From contig NZ_VIWT01000003.1 of assembly GCF_007829815.1 (NCBI RefSeq), forward strand, positions 434,001 to 498,000: DNA of 64,000 bases, read 5' to 3'. The notes under the pieces were generated by a model. The model made no database searches and was not told where the DNA came from. It saw only the letters and a program-made list of their open reading frames with translations. The position numbers were made by a program, and so were the translations under genes. This stretch comes from Kitasatospora viridis (lineage in GTDB: Bacteria; Actinomycetota; Actinomycetes; Streptomycetales; Streptomycetaceae). Position 1 is the first letter of the stretch, and the number at the start of each line of letters is the position of its first letter. Shown here one piece after another: positions 51,673 to 60,381 of this stretch.

Positions 51673-52633
51673 CTGACGGACCGCCACCGTCCGGACGACG
51701 TCGGTACCGGGCGCCCATCGCGTGGAAGACCGCCTTCGGCTCCCACCGCACCTCGTCGAGCAGGCGCACGACGCCGTAGGAGGCGATGTCGCGGTCGCGC
51801 GGCTTGTCGTAGTTGGCGAAGGAGAACCACAGCGCGGTGTCCACGCCTTCGTCCTCGAAGACGTCGAGCAGTTCTTCGAGGTAGCGCACCTGCTCCTGCT
51901 CGTCCGGGACTGCTCCCGGCGGCGGCTGCCAGGCCATGCCGCCCAGGTCGCCCGCGCCCCGGTAGGCGCACGTGCCGTACTCGGTGACGGCGACCGGCTT
52001 GCCGGTGGAACGGGCCTCGCGCAGCTGGGTGCGGAAGTCGTCGGCGTTCTGCGCGGACCGGTAGGCGTCGATGCCCACCAAGTCGAACGGCGCCCAGTCG
52101 ACGGGCTCCCAGGGCCCGGAGGCGTAGGTGATCCGGCCGTCGAAGTGGGCGCGCACGGTCGTCGCGGCCTGGGCGAGGAAGGCGTTGAGGAGGTCGGGCA
52201 CCGGCCCGAGCGAGGTCCACCAGCTCAGGTCTGCGGTGGCCATGGCGGTGAGGCGGTCGCGGTGGGTGTCGCCGGGCAGGAACCCGTGGGCGAAGGCGCT
52301 GAGTTCGCAGCCCGCGACGAACACCACCCGCGCGCCGCCCTCGTGCAGGGCCTGTGCGCGCTTCGCGCAGTCGGCGAAGAACGCCAGGATGTCGTCCGCC
52401 GGGAGGTCGACGGGGAACGGTGAGAACCACACTTCGAGGCCCGCCTCGGCCGCGAACCGGGCTGCGGTGCCGAGCCGTTCGGCGTCGCGGCCCGAGATGC
52501 GCACGGCGTCGCAGTGCAGCTCGCCGGCGATCACCGCCATCTCGCGGCGGACCTGCTCGGGGTCGAAGGCCTTGCGGGTGAACAGGTCACCGGGGAAGGT
52601 CCCGGTGTCGTAGGTGATGCCTCGTGCGCGCAC
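51644..52633 (-). CDS. TIM-barrel glycoside hydrolase-like protein
   Basis: The 329-residue protein starts VRARGITYDTGTFPGDLFTR and shows a series of strand-helix units (DAVRISG, EVWFSPFPVDLPADD, VVFVAGCELSAFAHGF, FDLVGIDAYRSAQNAD, PVAVTEYGTCAYRGAG, ALWFSFANYDKPRDRD). The Glu in AGCELS and in VTEYG would be the acid/base and nucleophile of a retaining glycosidase. It has no signal peptide, so it is cytoplasmic. The start GTG is one base after the stop of the TetR gene (TGACGTG) with GGAGGGG upstream, so the two are one operon. Confidence 0.72.
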   Translation of the reverse strand: MRARGITYDTGTFPGDLFTRKAFDPEQVRREMAVIAGELHCDAVRISGRDAERLGTAARFAAEAGLEVWFSPFPVDLPADDILAFFADCAKRAQALHEGGARVVFVAGCELSAFAHGFLPGDTHRDRLTAMATADLSWWTSLGPVPDLLNAFLAQAATTVRAHFDGRITYASGPWEPVDWAPFDLVGIDAYRSAQNADDFRTQLREARSTGKPVAVTEYGTCAYRGAGDLGGMAWQPPPGAVPDEQEQVRYLEELLDVFEDEGVDTALWFSFANYDKPRDRDIASYGVVRLLDEVRWEPKAVFHAMGARYRRRPDGGGPSVTARATTGR

Positions 52634-52634
52634 G

Positions 52635-53249
52635 TCAGTGCCCCTCCGCATGCTTGAGCAGTCCGTGTTCCAGCAGGTCGAAGGCCAGCTCGACGTCCCG
52701 GGCCAGTTCCTGCCCGGCCTCCTCGGCGCCGGCGCCGCCCGACAGGCGCTGGAAGTACGCCTCCTGGAGCGTGAGCAACGACGCCGCGACCTGGGCCGCC
52801 ATCAGCGCGGCCGCCGTGGGCCCGTACTGGTCGGCCAGCACCTGCGCCAACGCCTGGCGCTGCTGGTAGAGCAGCGCGTTCGCGGAGTCCCGCAGCGCGG
52901 GGCTGTCCTGGATCACCCGCACCCGGACGAGCACCGCGTCGAGGTCGGCCGCCGACAGCCGGCCGGCCGCGAAGGCGCGGAAGTGCGCGCGCAGGGCCGC
53001 CAGGAACGTCTGGCCGGCCGCCTGTCCCGTGACCACGACCCCGGCCAGGTCGTCGTCGCCCGCACCGTGCAGGACGAGCGATTCCTTGGTCGGGAAGTAG
53101 GCGAACAGCGTCGCCTTGGCCACCTCGGCCGCCTCGGCGATCTCGTTGACCGTCACCGCGTCGAACCCGCGCTCGGCGAACAGCCGCAACGCCACGGCGG
53201 CGATGCGCTGCCTGGTCTGTTCCTTCTTGCGCTGCCGAAGACCTGTCAT
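52635..53249 (-). CDS. TetR family transcriptional regulator
   Basis: The 204-residue protein has the TetR helix-turn-helix RIAAVALRLFAERGFDAVTV, NEIAEAAEVAKATLFAYFPT, then a helical ligand-binding domain. A perfect 7-4-7 dyad lies 20 bp upstream of its start. It is co-transcribed with the TIM-barrel gene and divergent from the endoglycoceramidase-like gene; either could be controlled by it. Confidence 0.92.
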   Translation of the reverse strand: MTGLRQRKKEQTRQRIAAVALRLFAERGFDAVTVNEIAEAAEVAKATLFAYFPTKESLVLHGAGDDDLAGVVVTGQAAGQTFLAALRAHFRAFAAGRLSAADLDAVLVRVRVIQDSPALRDSANALLYQQRQALAQVLADQYGPTAAALMAAQVAASLLTLQEAYFQRLSGGAGAEEAGQELARDVELAFDLLEHGLLKHAEGH

Positions 53250-53269
53250 ACGAGCACGATAGCCGTACC

Positions 53270-53287
53270 GGGTTCAAAACTGAACCC
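53270..53287. promoter_or_regulatory. TetR operator GGGTTCA-N4-TGAACCC
   Basis: A perfect inverted repeat (53270-53276 and 53281-53287, spacer AAAC) lies 20 bp upstream of the tetR start. Length and symmetry fit a TetR-dimer site. It is the only A/T-rich patch nearby. Confidence 0.7.
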
Positions 53288-53467
53288 AGTCTGGCTAGTG
53301 GCTCGACAGGTCGGGGCTGACGGCCGGTCAGGCTCGGGTTCCACGCGCGGGGTGTCGCGACCGGATCAGGCTGACGCTGGATTACATTTCCGCAGGAGTT
53401 CCGCGAGAGTTCCGCGAACGATCTTTCTGCGACGGCGCCTTGCCCGAGTCGGCGAAGGGTTTGTGTG

Positions 53468-54892
53468 ATGACCATCATTTCATCGTCGGCACGCTGTCTC
53501 GGAGCAGCCGCACTGGCGCTGGGACTGACCACACCGGCCGCAGCAGCACCGCCCGCACCGCTCACACCGGAGCGAGCGAGCGAACTCGGCCACTCGGGCC
53601 GCTGGCTGACCGACGATCAGGGCCGGGTGGTCACGCTGCACGGCGTGAACCTGGTCTACAAGTACCCGCCGTTCTTCCCCGCGGCGGGCGGCTTCGGCGA
53701 GCAGGACGCGCAGTACCTGGCGGACCACGGCTTCAACGCGGTGCGGCTCGGCTTCGCCTGGAGCGCGGTCGAGCCGCAGCCCGGCGTGTACGACGACAGC
53801 TACGTCGAGCAGATCGCGCAGACCCAGCGGCTGCTCGCCAAGTACCACATCTACAGCCTCGTCGACTCCCACCAGGACGCGTTCAACGAGTCGGTGGGCG
53901 CGAGCTGGAACGCGTTCCCCGACTGGGCGACGTTCACCGACGGGTTCCCGCTGAAGCCGGACCCCGGATTTCCGCAGGTCTACTTCACCAGCCCCGCGCA
54001 GAACCAGACCTGGACCAATTTCTGGCACGACCACGCCGCCTCCGACGGCGTCGGGCTGCAGGAGCACTACGCGGCCATGTGGCAGCACGTCGCGCAGCAC
54101 TTCGCGGGCCGGCCGTACGTGCTGGGCTACGACCTGATCAACGAGCCGTGGCCGGGCTGGGCGTACCCGAGCTGCCTCCCGAAGGGCTGCGAGCAGTTCG
54201 AGACCGGCGTGCTCGCCCCGTTCCAGGGGAAGCCGATGAAGGCCATCCGCCAGGTCGACCCGACGCACCTGCTGTTCTTCGAGCCGCCCATGCTCAACGA
54301 CTTCGGCATCCCGAACTGGATGCCGAACCCGACCGGTGATCCCAACGCCGGGATGAGCTTCCACGACTACTGCTTCGGCAAGGTGGACACCTGCCTGAGC
54401 AACGGACTGGACCGCGCCACCGCCGACTCCGTCGCCGGGGTGGTCACGGAGTTCGGCGCGACCACGAACGCGACGAAGCTGACCACCCTCACCGACCGGT
54501 TCGACGCCGACATGGCCTCCTGGATGTTCTGGTCCCGACCGCAGGACCAGACGCCCAAGCACCCCCAGGAGCCGCCGACCGGCCCCAACCTGATGGACCC
54601 GGCGATCGTCCGGCCGTACCCGCGCGCGGTCGCGGGCACCCCGCAGCAGTGGGGCTTCGACGGCACGACCGGGACGTTCACCCTCCGCTACGGCACCGGC
54701 CGGATCGGCTCCGGCCAACCGTTCGCCGCCGGGGCCCGCACGGAGGTGGAGCTGCCGCCGAGCACCTACCCCAACGGCTACCGGGTCGTCAGCCAGGGCG
54801 CCACCGTCGTGTCGCCGCCCGGGGCCCGGGTGCTCCAACTCGTCGCCTGCCCCGGGCAGGACACCGTGCAGGTGACCGTGACGCCCGGCTGA
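53468..54892 (+). CDS. Secreted GH5 endoglycoceramidase-like glycosidase
   Basis: The 474-residue precursor has a signal peptide (LGAAALALGLTTPAAAA). The GH5 barrel includes VTLHGVNLVYKYPPFFPA, NAVRLGFAWSAVEPQPGVYD and HIYSLVDSHQDAFNE. The catalytic pair is Glu226 in DLINEPWPGW (acid/base) and Glu328 in VVTEFGATTN (nucleophile). A C-terminal beta domain follows (FTLRYGTGRIGSGQPFAAGA). The layout and the WxxVEPxPGVYD and NEPWPGW motifs match endoglycoceramidases, which cut glycosphingolipids between sugar and ceramide; related actinomycete enzymes accept other aryl or lipid glycosides. ATG 53468 has GAAGGG 8 nt upstream; a GTG three bases earlier is possible. Confidence 0.85.
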   Translation: MTIISSSARCLGAAALALGLTTPAAAAPPAPLTPERASELGHSGRWLTDDQGRVVTLHGVNLVYKYPPFFPAAGGFGEQDAQYLADHGFNAVRLGFAWSAVEPQPGVYDDSYVEQIAQTQRLLAKYHIYSLVDSHQDAFNESVGASWNAFPDWATFTDGFPLKPDPGFPQVYFTSPAQNQTWTNFWHDHAASDGVGLQEHYAAMWQHVAQHFAGRPYVLGYDLINEPWPGWAYPSCLPKGCEQFETGVLAPFQGKPMKAIRQVDPTHLLFFEPPMLNDFGIPNWMPNPTGDPNAGMSFHDYCFGKVDTCLSNGLDRATADSVAGVVTEFGATTNATKLTTLTDRFDADMASWMFWSRPQDQTPKHPQEPPTGPNLMDPAIVRPYPRAVAGTPQQWGFDGTTGTFTLRYGTGRIGSGQPFAAGARTEVELPPSTYPNGYRVVSQGATVVSPPGARVLQLVACPGQDTVQVTVTPG

Positions 54893-54916
54893 GGCCCGGC
54901 TGAGGCCGGCACCTCG

Positions 54917-55693
54917 TCAGGGCGACGACAGTTCCGACAGCTCCGACAGCACCCAGTGGACGTCCGCCAGGTACTTCCGGTCGTCCCCGCGCGCCAGGTG
55001 CGCCGCGAAGGCGGGGTGCCCGGCGGCGGCCTGCTCGCGCATGAAGGCGACCAGGGCGTGCAGCCGCTCGGCCACCGCCTCCGGGAGCCGCGCCGCCTCC
55101 TGCTCCGACAGGCCGTACGCCTCGGCGAAGAGCGCGAGCCGGCGCCGGGCCTGCGCCACCGGTACTCCCCCGGACTCGTACAGCGGGACGAACCGGTAGG
55201 CGGTGTAGGCGGCGTCCCACAGGCGCGGGCCCGGGTGGGCCGTGTCGAAGTCGATGAACGCGACCGGGAGGCCGTCGCGGAACACGGTGTTGTAGGTGGC
55301 CGCGTCGCCGTGGCAGATCACCTCGGCGGGTTCGCGCGGCGGCAGCAGCCACACGTCCTGCTCACTGCGGACGAAGGAGGCGCCGGCGTCGTGCAGTCCG
55401 CGCAGCAGGCGGGCGGCGGCGACCAGCACCTCGTCCTCGTATAGCCACGGTGCGGCCAGGTCGGTGCCGGCCTCGCCGGGCAGGTACTCGACCAGCTCCT
55501 GATCGCCTGTCAGCCCGCGCGGCCCTGGTGCGCCGGTGAACCCCGCCTCGGCGAGGTGGCCGAGCAGCCGCTGCACGGTGGCGCTCCACGGGCCGGCCGG
55601 TCGGTGCACCACGTCGCCCCTGCGCACGACCTGGTTGACGCCGCCCTGGAACTCCTCGTCCGGGATCTCTTTGTTCAGCGGATCCTCGCTCAG
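54917..55693 (-). CDS. Aminoglycoside phosphotransferase family protein, apparent CTG start
   Basis: The 258-residue protein has the APH motifs EVICHGDAATYNTVFRDGLP (catalytic loop HGD) and VAFIDFDTAHPGPRLWDAAY (metal-binding IDFD). N-terminal GGVNQVVRRGDVVHRPAGPW is conserved in this family, so the protein must begin upstream of the first GTG at 55627. The frame is open back to a CTG at 55691-55693 that overlaps the methyltransferase stop (CTGA) and has GGGAGG 5 nt upstream; no ATG, GTG or TTG is available there. It is probably a small-molecule or sugar kinase; resistance is not certain. A 15-bp repeat GAGGATCCGCTGA follows the start. Confidence 0.82.
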   Translation of the reverse strand: MSEDPLNKEIPDEEFQGGVNQVVRRGDVVHRPAGPWSATVQRLLGHLAEAGFTGAPGPRGLTGDQELVEYLPGEAGTDLAAPWLYEDEVLVAAARLLRGLHDAGASFVRSEQDVWLLPPREPAEVICHGDAATYNTVFRDGLPVAFIDFDTAHPGPRLWDAAYTAYRFVPLYESGGVPVAQARRRLALFAEAYGLSEQEAARLPEAVAERLHALVAFMREQAAAGHPAFAAHLARGDDRKYLADVHWVLSELSELSSP

Positions 55694-56475
55694 CGGATCC
55701 TCCCGACCGCGCCGTACACCGAGACGTGCGCCGGGTCCGGCAGCTCGCCCGCCGACCCCTCCGGGCGCCAGCGGGAAACCAGCTCGATGCCGGGCTGGAC
55801 CAGGTCCGTCCCCTCGAAGAACTCGGCGAACTCCGCGCGGCTGCGGGCCGTGAGCGGCACGCCCGAGTCGCGGTAGCTCTGCACCAGGCGACCGGTCTCG
55901 ACCGGGTCCAGATCGCCCGTCAGGTGGGTCATCGCCAGGTAGCTGCCGGAGGGCAGCGCCTGGGTCAGCTTGCGGACGATGCCGTACGGATCGTCCGAGT
56001 CCGGGACGAAGTGCAGGATGGCGACCAGCATCAGCGCGATCGGCTGCCCGAGGTCGAACACCTCGGCGAGGGCCGGGGCGCCGAGAATGGCGTCCGGGTC
56101 GCGCAGGTCCGCGTCGATGTAGCGGGTGCGACCCTCGGCGGAGCTGACCAGCAGGGCGCGGGCGTGGGCCAGCACGATCGGGTCGTTGTCCACGTAGACC
56201 ACCCGGGCCTGCGGGTCTACCGACTGGGCGACCTCATGGGTGTTGCCGGCGGTCGGGATGCCGGTCCCGACGTCCAGGAACTGACGCACCCCCAGCTCCT
56301 CGACCAGCGTGCGCACCGCCCGACCGAGGAACCGGCGGTTCTCCCGGGTTGCGGTCCGCACGGTGGGCCACCCCTGCTCCGCCCGGTCGGCGGCGGCCCG
56401 GTCGGCCGGGAAGTGGTCCTTGCCACCCAGGAAGTCCCCCAATTCGCACAGTCGTGCGAGATAGGTGGGCATCAT
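55690..56475 (-). CDS. DUF574-type SAM-dependent methyltransferase, 5' end altered by element insertion
   Basis: The 261-residue protein has the DUF574 signature DFLGGKDHFPADRAAADRA, then RRFLGRAVRTLVEELGVRQF, LDVGTGIPTAGNTHEVAQ (SAM loop), VVYVDNDPIVLAHARALL and AILHFVPDSDDP. In the family the conserved GGKDHF is normally preceded by PHPARxYDYL. Here the preceding residues are unrelated (MMPTYLARLCELG), and the integrase of an integrative element starts divergently at 56474. This suggests that the first ~15 codons were replaced by integration, with a new start at 56473-56475. The enzyme may still be functional. The stop overlaps the CTG start of the phosphotransferase gene. Confidence 0.78.
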   Translation of the reverse strand: MMPTYLARLCELGDFLGGKDHFPADRAAADRAEQGWPTVRTATRENRRFLGRAVRTLVEELGVRQFLDVGTGIPTAGNTHEVAQSVDPQARVVYVDNDPIVLAHARALLVSSAEGRTRYIDADLRDPDAILGAPALAEVFDLGQPIALMLVAILHFVPDSDDPYGIVRKLTQALPSGSYLAMTHLTGDLDPVETGRLVQSYRDSGVPLTARSRAEFAEFFEGTDLVQPGIELVSRWRPEGSAGELPDPAHVSVYGAVGRIR

Positions 56476-58009
56476 GTCTGATGTGATCACAACCGAGTAT
56501 GACGGATGTGGGATGTGCTTCGTTGCGTCGCGCAGGTTGAGCCGTTCGACGGACAGCACGAGCAGCCCGGAACGGCAAGCAAATCAGATCATCGACGCCG
56601 TCAGCCGGGTGGGCGGGCACATCATCGCGTGGGCCGACGACTGGGAGGTGTCGGGCGCGACCGACCCCATGACCCGCAAGGGGCTTGGCCCCTGGTTGCA
56701 GGGGAAGATGGGCCCCTATGACGGGCTTGCCGCAGCGTCCGTGGACCGCGCAGGGCGCAACGTGCGGGATGTGCTCAACACACAGGACATGCTGACCAAG
56801 CAGGGCCGGAAGATCGTCACCGCCGACCACGAAGGCGTGTGGGACTTCAGCAACGTCAACGACGAGAACGAGTGGATGTTGAAGGCGTGGGGCTCACAGT
56901 TGGAGCTGAGGGCGATTCAGAAGCGGAATCGTGACGAGACGCTGCGTGCCCGTGAAGCGGGACAGCCCAAGCAGCGTCCCTCCTACGGCTACATGTACGT
57001 GCGGTTGTTCGCCGGCTCAAAGGTTGATCACGTGGAGATCGACCCGGTTGGTGCGGAGATCATCCGCACGGTGGCCGAACGCATCCTCGCCGACGAGACC
57101 GGGAAGATCACGTGCGCCACCGAAGCCGCCCGACTCAACCGTGAGGGCGTGCCCAGCCCGGGAGACCGCCGCGCCCAGCTCTACGGCCGTGAGCAGAAGG
57201 GCTCCCTGTGGACGCTGAAGACGGTCAAGCTGATCTTGACCAGTGAGGCCGCGCTCGGCTACCTCATGCACGACGGAGCCCCGGTAGTCGGCCAGGAAGG
57301 GCAGCCCGTACGAATCGCAGACCCCCTGTGGGATCACGCGACCAGGGAGGCGCTGATCAAGGCGACCGCCATCAAGCGCGTTCCCAGCCGAGCCCCCAAG
57401 GGCACGAGGTTGCTGTCCGGCATCGCATTCTGCGGAACGTGCGGGATGCGCCTTTACGTCGCGGGCCGCAAGGGGCCGGTCATGGCCTACGGCTGCACAG
57501 CCCGAGTGCGCGGGATCGCCACCTCGCAGCACTGCAAGCCAGCCCCGGGCATGTACATCAACGTGCTCGACGAAGCCGTCACACAATGGTTCCTGGGTCG
57601 ATTCGGTCAGGCCGAAGTCATGCGCAAGGTCTACGACCCCGGTACCGGCTATGCCGCCCGCATTGCCGAGCTTGGGAAGAACCGCACGCGTCTGCGCGCC
57701 GACCGACAGGCCGGACTCTACGACTCGCCGGCCGACACCGAGTGGTACCAGGCGAGTTACACCCGCCTCGGCCAGGAGATCACCGAGCTTCAGGCCCTGC
57801 CCGAGCGCGCGCCGGGGATGCGGATGATGCCCACTGGGATCACGGTCACCCAGCAGTGGGAGCAGGCCGCAGACCACGCGGCCCGGCGCGAGATCCTCAA
57901 CCAGTACGACGTGCGCGTGGTTCTGCACCCCCGGCGCAGGGGCGAGGGGGCATCCCGCTACGAGATCACCGGGATCAACAGCGAGGAATGGTTCCCGGTC
58001 GAGCCGTGA
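56474..58009 (+). CDS. Large serine recombinase (integrase)
   Basis: The 511-residue protein has the resolvase catalytic domain (SRRLSRSTDSTSSPERQANQ with the nucleophile Ser23 in RLSR), a recombinase domain (GYMYVRLFAGSKVDHVEIDP, AARLNREGVPSPGDRRAQLY, GSLWTLKTVKLILTSEAALG), a zinc ribbon (FCGTCGMRLYVAGRKGPVMA, YGCTARVRG, SQHCKP) and a C-terminal coiled coil (RIAELGKNRTRLRADRQAGL). This is the normal large serine integrase layout, which integrates without host factors and needs a directionality factor for excision. The ATG is at 56474; the next in-frame ATG (56513) is an alternative. It is divergent from the methyltransferase gene it interrupts. Confidence 0.92.
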   Translation: MSDVITTEYDGCGMCFVASRRLSRSTDSTSSPERQANQIIDAVSRVGGHIIAWADDWEVSGATDPMTRKGLGPWLQGKMGPYDGLAAASVDRAGRNVRDVLNTQDMLTKQGRKIVTADHEGVWDFSNVNDENEWMLKAWGSQLELRAIQKRNRDETLRAREAGQPKQRPSYGYMYVRLFAGSKVDHVEIDPVGAEIIRTVAERILADETGKITCATEAARLNREGVPSPGDRRAQLYGREQKGSLWTLKTVKLILTSEAALGYLMHDGAPVVGQEGQPVRIADPLWDHATREALIKATAIKRVPSRAPKGTRLLSGIAFCGTCGMRLYVAGRKGPVMAYGCTARVRGIATSQHCKPAPGMYINVLDEAVTQWFLGRFGQAEVMRKVYDPGTGYAARIAELGKNRTRLRADRQAGLYDSPADTEWYQASYTRLGQEITELQALPERAPGMRMMPTGITVTQQWEQAADHAARREILNQYDVRVVLHPRRRGEGASRYEITGINSEEWFPVEP

Positions 58010-58020
58010 CCGCGTGCAGC

Positions 58021-58056
58021 CAGCAGCCGCACGGGCAACTGTCCGTGCGGCTGCTG
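58021..58056. terminator. 14-bp stem terminator after the integrase
   Basis: CAGCAGCCGCACGG (58021-58034) pairs perfectly with 58043-58056 around an 8-nt loop. It separates the integrase from the convergent gene ending at 58061. Confidence 0.85.
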
Positions 58057-58060
58057 CCGT

Positions 58061-58522
58061 TCAGGCCTGAACTGATCTCAGGTTGGACAGCGCGGGGGCC
58101 AGGTGTCGCACGAACCCGCCGCCCCGATGCTTGACGATCACCACTCGCGCCCCCAGCCAGCCGAGCGACCAGTCCACCAACCTCGCCGCAGCGTCCGGGC
58201 CGAAGACCTCTGCCACTGTCCACGGAGCCAGGTCGAGCCCGATTACACCTCCGGGAGCCTCCAGCAGCCGAAAGCCCAGTGCCGACCCCGATGCCCACGT
58301 GATCCACACCCGCAACGCCGACGCACTGGTGGTGACGGCCCAGCCACCAGAACCGTCGTGCGCCACCGAGCCGCCCAGTAGACGGGCCCACCGTCCCGCC
58401 CGCTCCTGACTGACCGTTAGCAGTCGCCACACCGCGACCATGTCCCCGCCGGGCACCCGTACACCATGCACCATCGCCCAGCCCACCACGTCAGCCCCCA
58501 CGACGCCCACCCCCCTGATCAT
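58061..58522 (-). CDS. Hypothetical AICE protein downstream of rep
   Basis: The 153-residue protein (MIRGVGVVGADVVGWAMVHG at the start; later RVWITWASGSALGFRLLEAP, VFGPDAAARLVDWSLGWLG and RVVIVKHRGGGFVRHLA) occupies the place where pSAM2-like elements carry the excisionase. It is longer than an excisionase and has no clear helix-turn-helix. It may be a directionality factor for the serine recombinase or unrelated. The ATG at 58520-58522 lies 20 nt after the rep stop. Confidence 0.6.
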   Translation of the reverse strand: MIRGVGVVGADVVGWAMVHGVRVPGGDMVAVWRLLTVSQERAGRWARLLGGSVAHDGSGGWAVTTSASALRVWITWASGSALGFRLLEAPGGVIGLDLAPWTVAEVFGPDAAARLVDWSLGWLGARVVIVKHRGGGFVRHLAPALSNLRSVQA

Positions 58523-58542
58523 CCGTACGTGCCCACCTGTCG

Positions 58543-60039
58543 TCAGCCCGCCCTGGTCCCCGCCGTGCCCCACCCACCCACCCACCCAAGGACTCGGTAA
58601 TCCCGGGCAAGCTCGCGGGCCCGCTGACCCTCCCACGCGATCTGCGCTGCCACCTGAGCCTCACCCGGCGAGTGACCCGCCCTGACGAACCGCCACTCAC
58701 CGATGATCAGCTCACCCGGGCCCAACCTCCGGGTACCGCCGTACGCGGCCCGATCCGCCCTCAGCCGCTTGAACGTCACCGAGTAGGCCCTCGTCTTGGT
58801 CAGGCAGTGCCCCCGGAAGCCGAGCGCGTGTGCCCACAACCGCAGCCGCAGGTGCGCCAGCTCCGCCAGGCCGCCGAGCCGCCATGCCATCCCGACCAGC
58901 GCCCGCACATGCCCCGATACCGGCAGGAACTGCACCTGACGCCCGCTCGTGATCCGGTGATCCAGCGCTCCGGACCCGTCGGTGCTCTTGGTGGTGTACT
59001 TCGCCAGGTAGGCGGCCACCCGCTCATCGGTCGCCACACCGGCACCGGCGATCGGGTGCACCTCCACCTGGTCCCCGAACTTCAGGGCCGGCACCGCGTA
59101 CGCGTCCGAGGACACCACCCGCACCCGAGCCGCGACCGCCGCCGACCGCACCGCCGCAAGCAGAACACCTATGGACGCCCATTCGGGCGGCTCATTTTCC
59201 AAGGACGCCGGGCCGGTCGTGCCACCGTCCGCAGCAGCCGGGCCAACCGCCTCGGGGCCCTGCGGCCCGTCGAGGCGCACGACCGCGTGGAAGTGCACCG
59301 CCCCGCGCTTTTGGAACTCGGCCACCTTCACCGCCGAGACCCGAAGCGCCCGCCGCACCGCCGACTTACCCAACCCGCCGGCCACGCCGAGCCGGTAGTA
59401 GAGGGCATCCACGAACAGGGACCACAGCCGTCCGGCGTGCGCGTGCCACAGCACGTGACCCGTGTAGTCGTAGCACCCGGCACAGAGCGGCTGACCCACC
59501 AGGCCCGAGTCCTCCCGGTGACGCCGGCCGCAGCCCAACGGCGCCCCGTGCTCGCATGATCCTTCGCGGACTCGCACGCACCGGCCCGCCCGGTGCACCT
59601 CACCGAAGCTCGGGGCCGTCAGCGTCAGGAAGACCGCCGGATGCTCCCGCACCGAGGGGGCCACACCCTTACCGCCGACCAGGCCCGCCTTTACGACCTG
59701 CCAGGCGTCGCCCTGATACAGCCGCGAGCACGGCTCACACACCGTCGCCCTGCGGTTGCGGCACCGAAGCGCCAGCCGGCCCCCCGGCTCCACAGCGGTC
59801 GAGTACTCCCGCACCACCTCACCCGTGGCACCGTCGACCACCGTCGAGCGGCCCGCCACATACACCGGACGCGCACACCCACCCGTCGCGGCAACCTGCT
59901 CCAACCACCTCGCCAGGTCCGGCATCTGCCCCAGCCGAACAAGGTCCCGATCCACCACCGACAGCTGACGTAGCCGCTCCTCCTGTGCAAGGAAGCGCCG
60001 CCGAGCCTCAACACTTTCGAACGGATTGATCCCGATCAT
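58543..60039 (-). CDS. RepSA-type replication initiator
   Basis: The 498-residue protein carries the features of rolling-circle initiators of pSAM2-like elements: a cysteine-rich N-terminal region (RNRRATVCEPCSRLYQGDAW, then SCEHGAPLGCGRRHREDSGL and LCAGCYDYTGHVLWHAHAG), the HUH motif in RGAVHFHAVVRLDG, and the catalytic tyrosine region VAAYLAKYTTKSTDGSGALD. It would nick the element's origin after excision and drive replication. The ATG at 60037-60039 has TTGGAG upstream and gives MIGINPFESVEA, as expected; the ORF is open further upstream. Confidence 0.88.
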   Translation of the reverse strand: MIGINPFESVEARRRFLAQEERLRQLSVVDRDLVRLGQMPDLARWLEQVAATGGCARPVYVAGRSTVVDGATGEVVREYSTAVEPGGRLALRCRNRRATVCEPCSRLYQGDAWQVVKAGLVGGKGVAPSVREHPAVFLTLTAPSFGEVHRAGRCVRVREGSCEHGAPLGCGRRHREDSGLVGQPLCAGCYDYTGHVLWHAHAGRLWSLFVDALYYRLGVAGGLGKSAVRRALRVSAVKVAEFQKRGAVHFHAVVRLDGPQGPEAVGPAAADGGTTGPASLENEPPEWASIGVLLAAVRSAAVAARVRVVSSDAYAVPALKFGDQVEVHPIAGAGVATDERVAAYLAKYTTKSTDGSGALDHRITSGRQVQFLPVSGHVRALVGMAWRLGGLAELAHLRLRLWAHALGFRGHCLTKTRAYSVTFKRLRADRAAYGGTRRLGPGELIIGEWRFVRAGHSPGEAQVAAQIAWEGQRARELARDYRVLGWVGGWGTAGTRAG

Positions 60040-60183
60040 GGGGGATGACTCCAAGGAAAACCGGGCCGCCCCGGCCACACCGGGCACGAGCACCCGATGC
60101 GACCGGAGACGACGAAGGACAGGACTCGGGGCGGGGCGGTTGGTCGACCACTCATCTCGCACTCCAGTTCGATTAGAAGAAGA

Positions 60184-60381
60184 TCAGGGGCCGGTCTGGA
60201 CGCCGCCGAACATGGCGTCGACCACCTGTCCCAACAGGTCGGAGAGCCCGTGGCCCAGCTGGGTGGAGGCCAGCAGCAGGAACCACGCGCCGATCAGAAG
60301 GATCTGCCACACCCGGATCTGTCCGGTCCAGGTCATGACCAGGGCGAAGAACCCCAGGAACAGCAGCAGGACGATGATCAT
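60184..60381 (-). CDS. Spd-like small membrane protein
   Basis: The 65-residue protein has two hydrophobic segments (IIVLLLFLGFFALVMTW and VWQILLIGAWFLLLASTQL). Small membrane proteins at this position in pSAM2-like elements are involved in plasmid spread within the mycelium. Its ATG overlaps the stop of the tra gene (ATGA). Confidence 0.72.
   Translation of the reverse strand: MIIVLLLFLGFFALVMTWTGQIRVWQILLIGAWFLLLASTQLGHGLSDLLGQVVDAMFGGVQTGP

Noticed and set aside
56400..56520. tRNA gene as AICE attachment site
   Set aside because: No tRNA-like cloverleaf or GGTTCGA(A/G)TCC motif was found; the recombinase is a serine type and the boundary lies in a protein gene.
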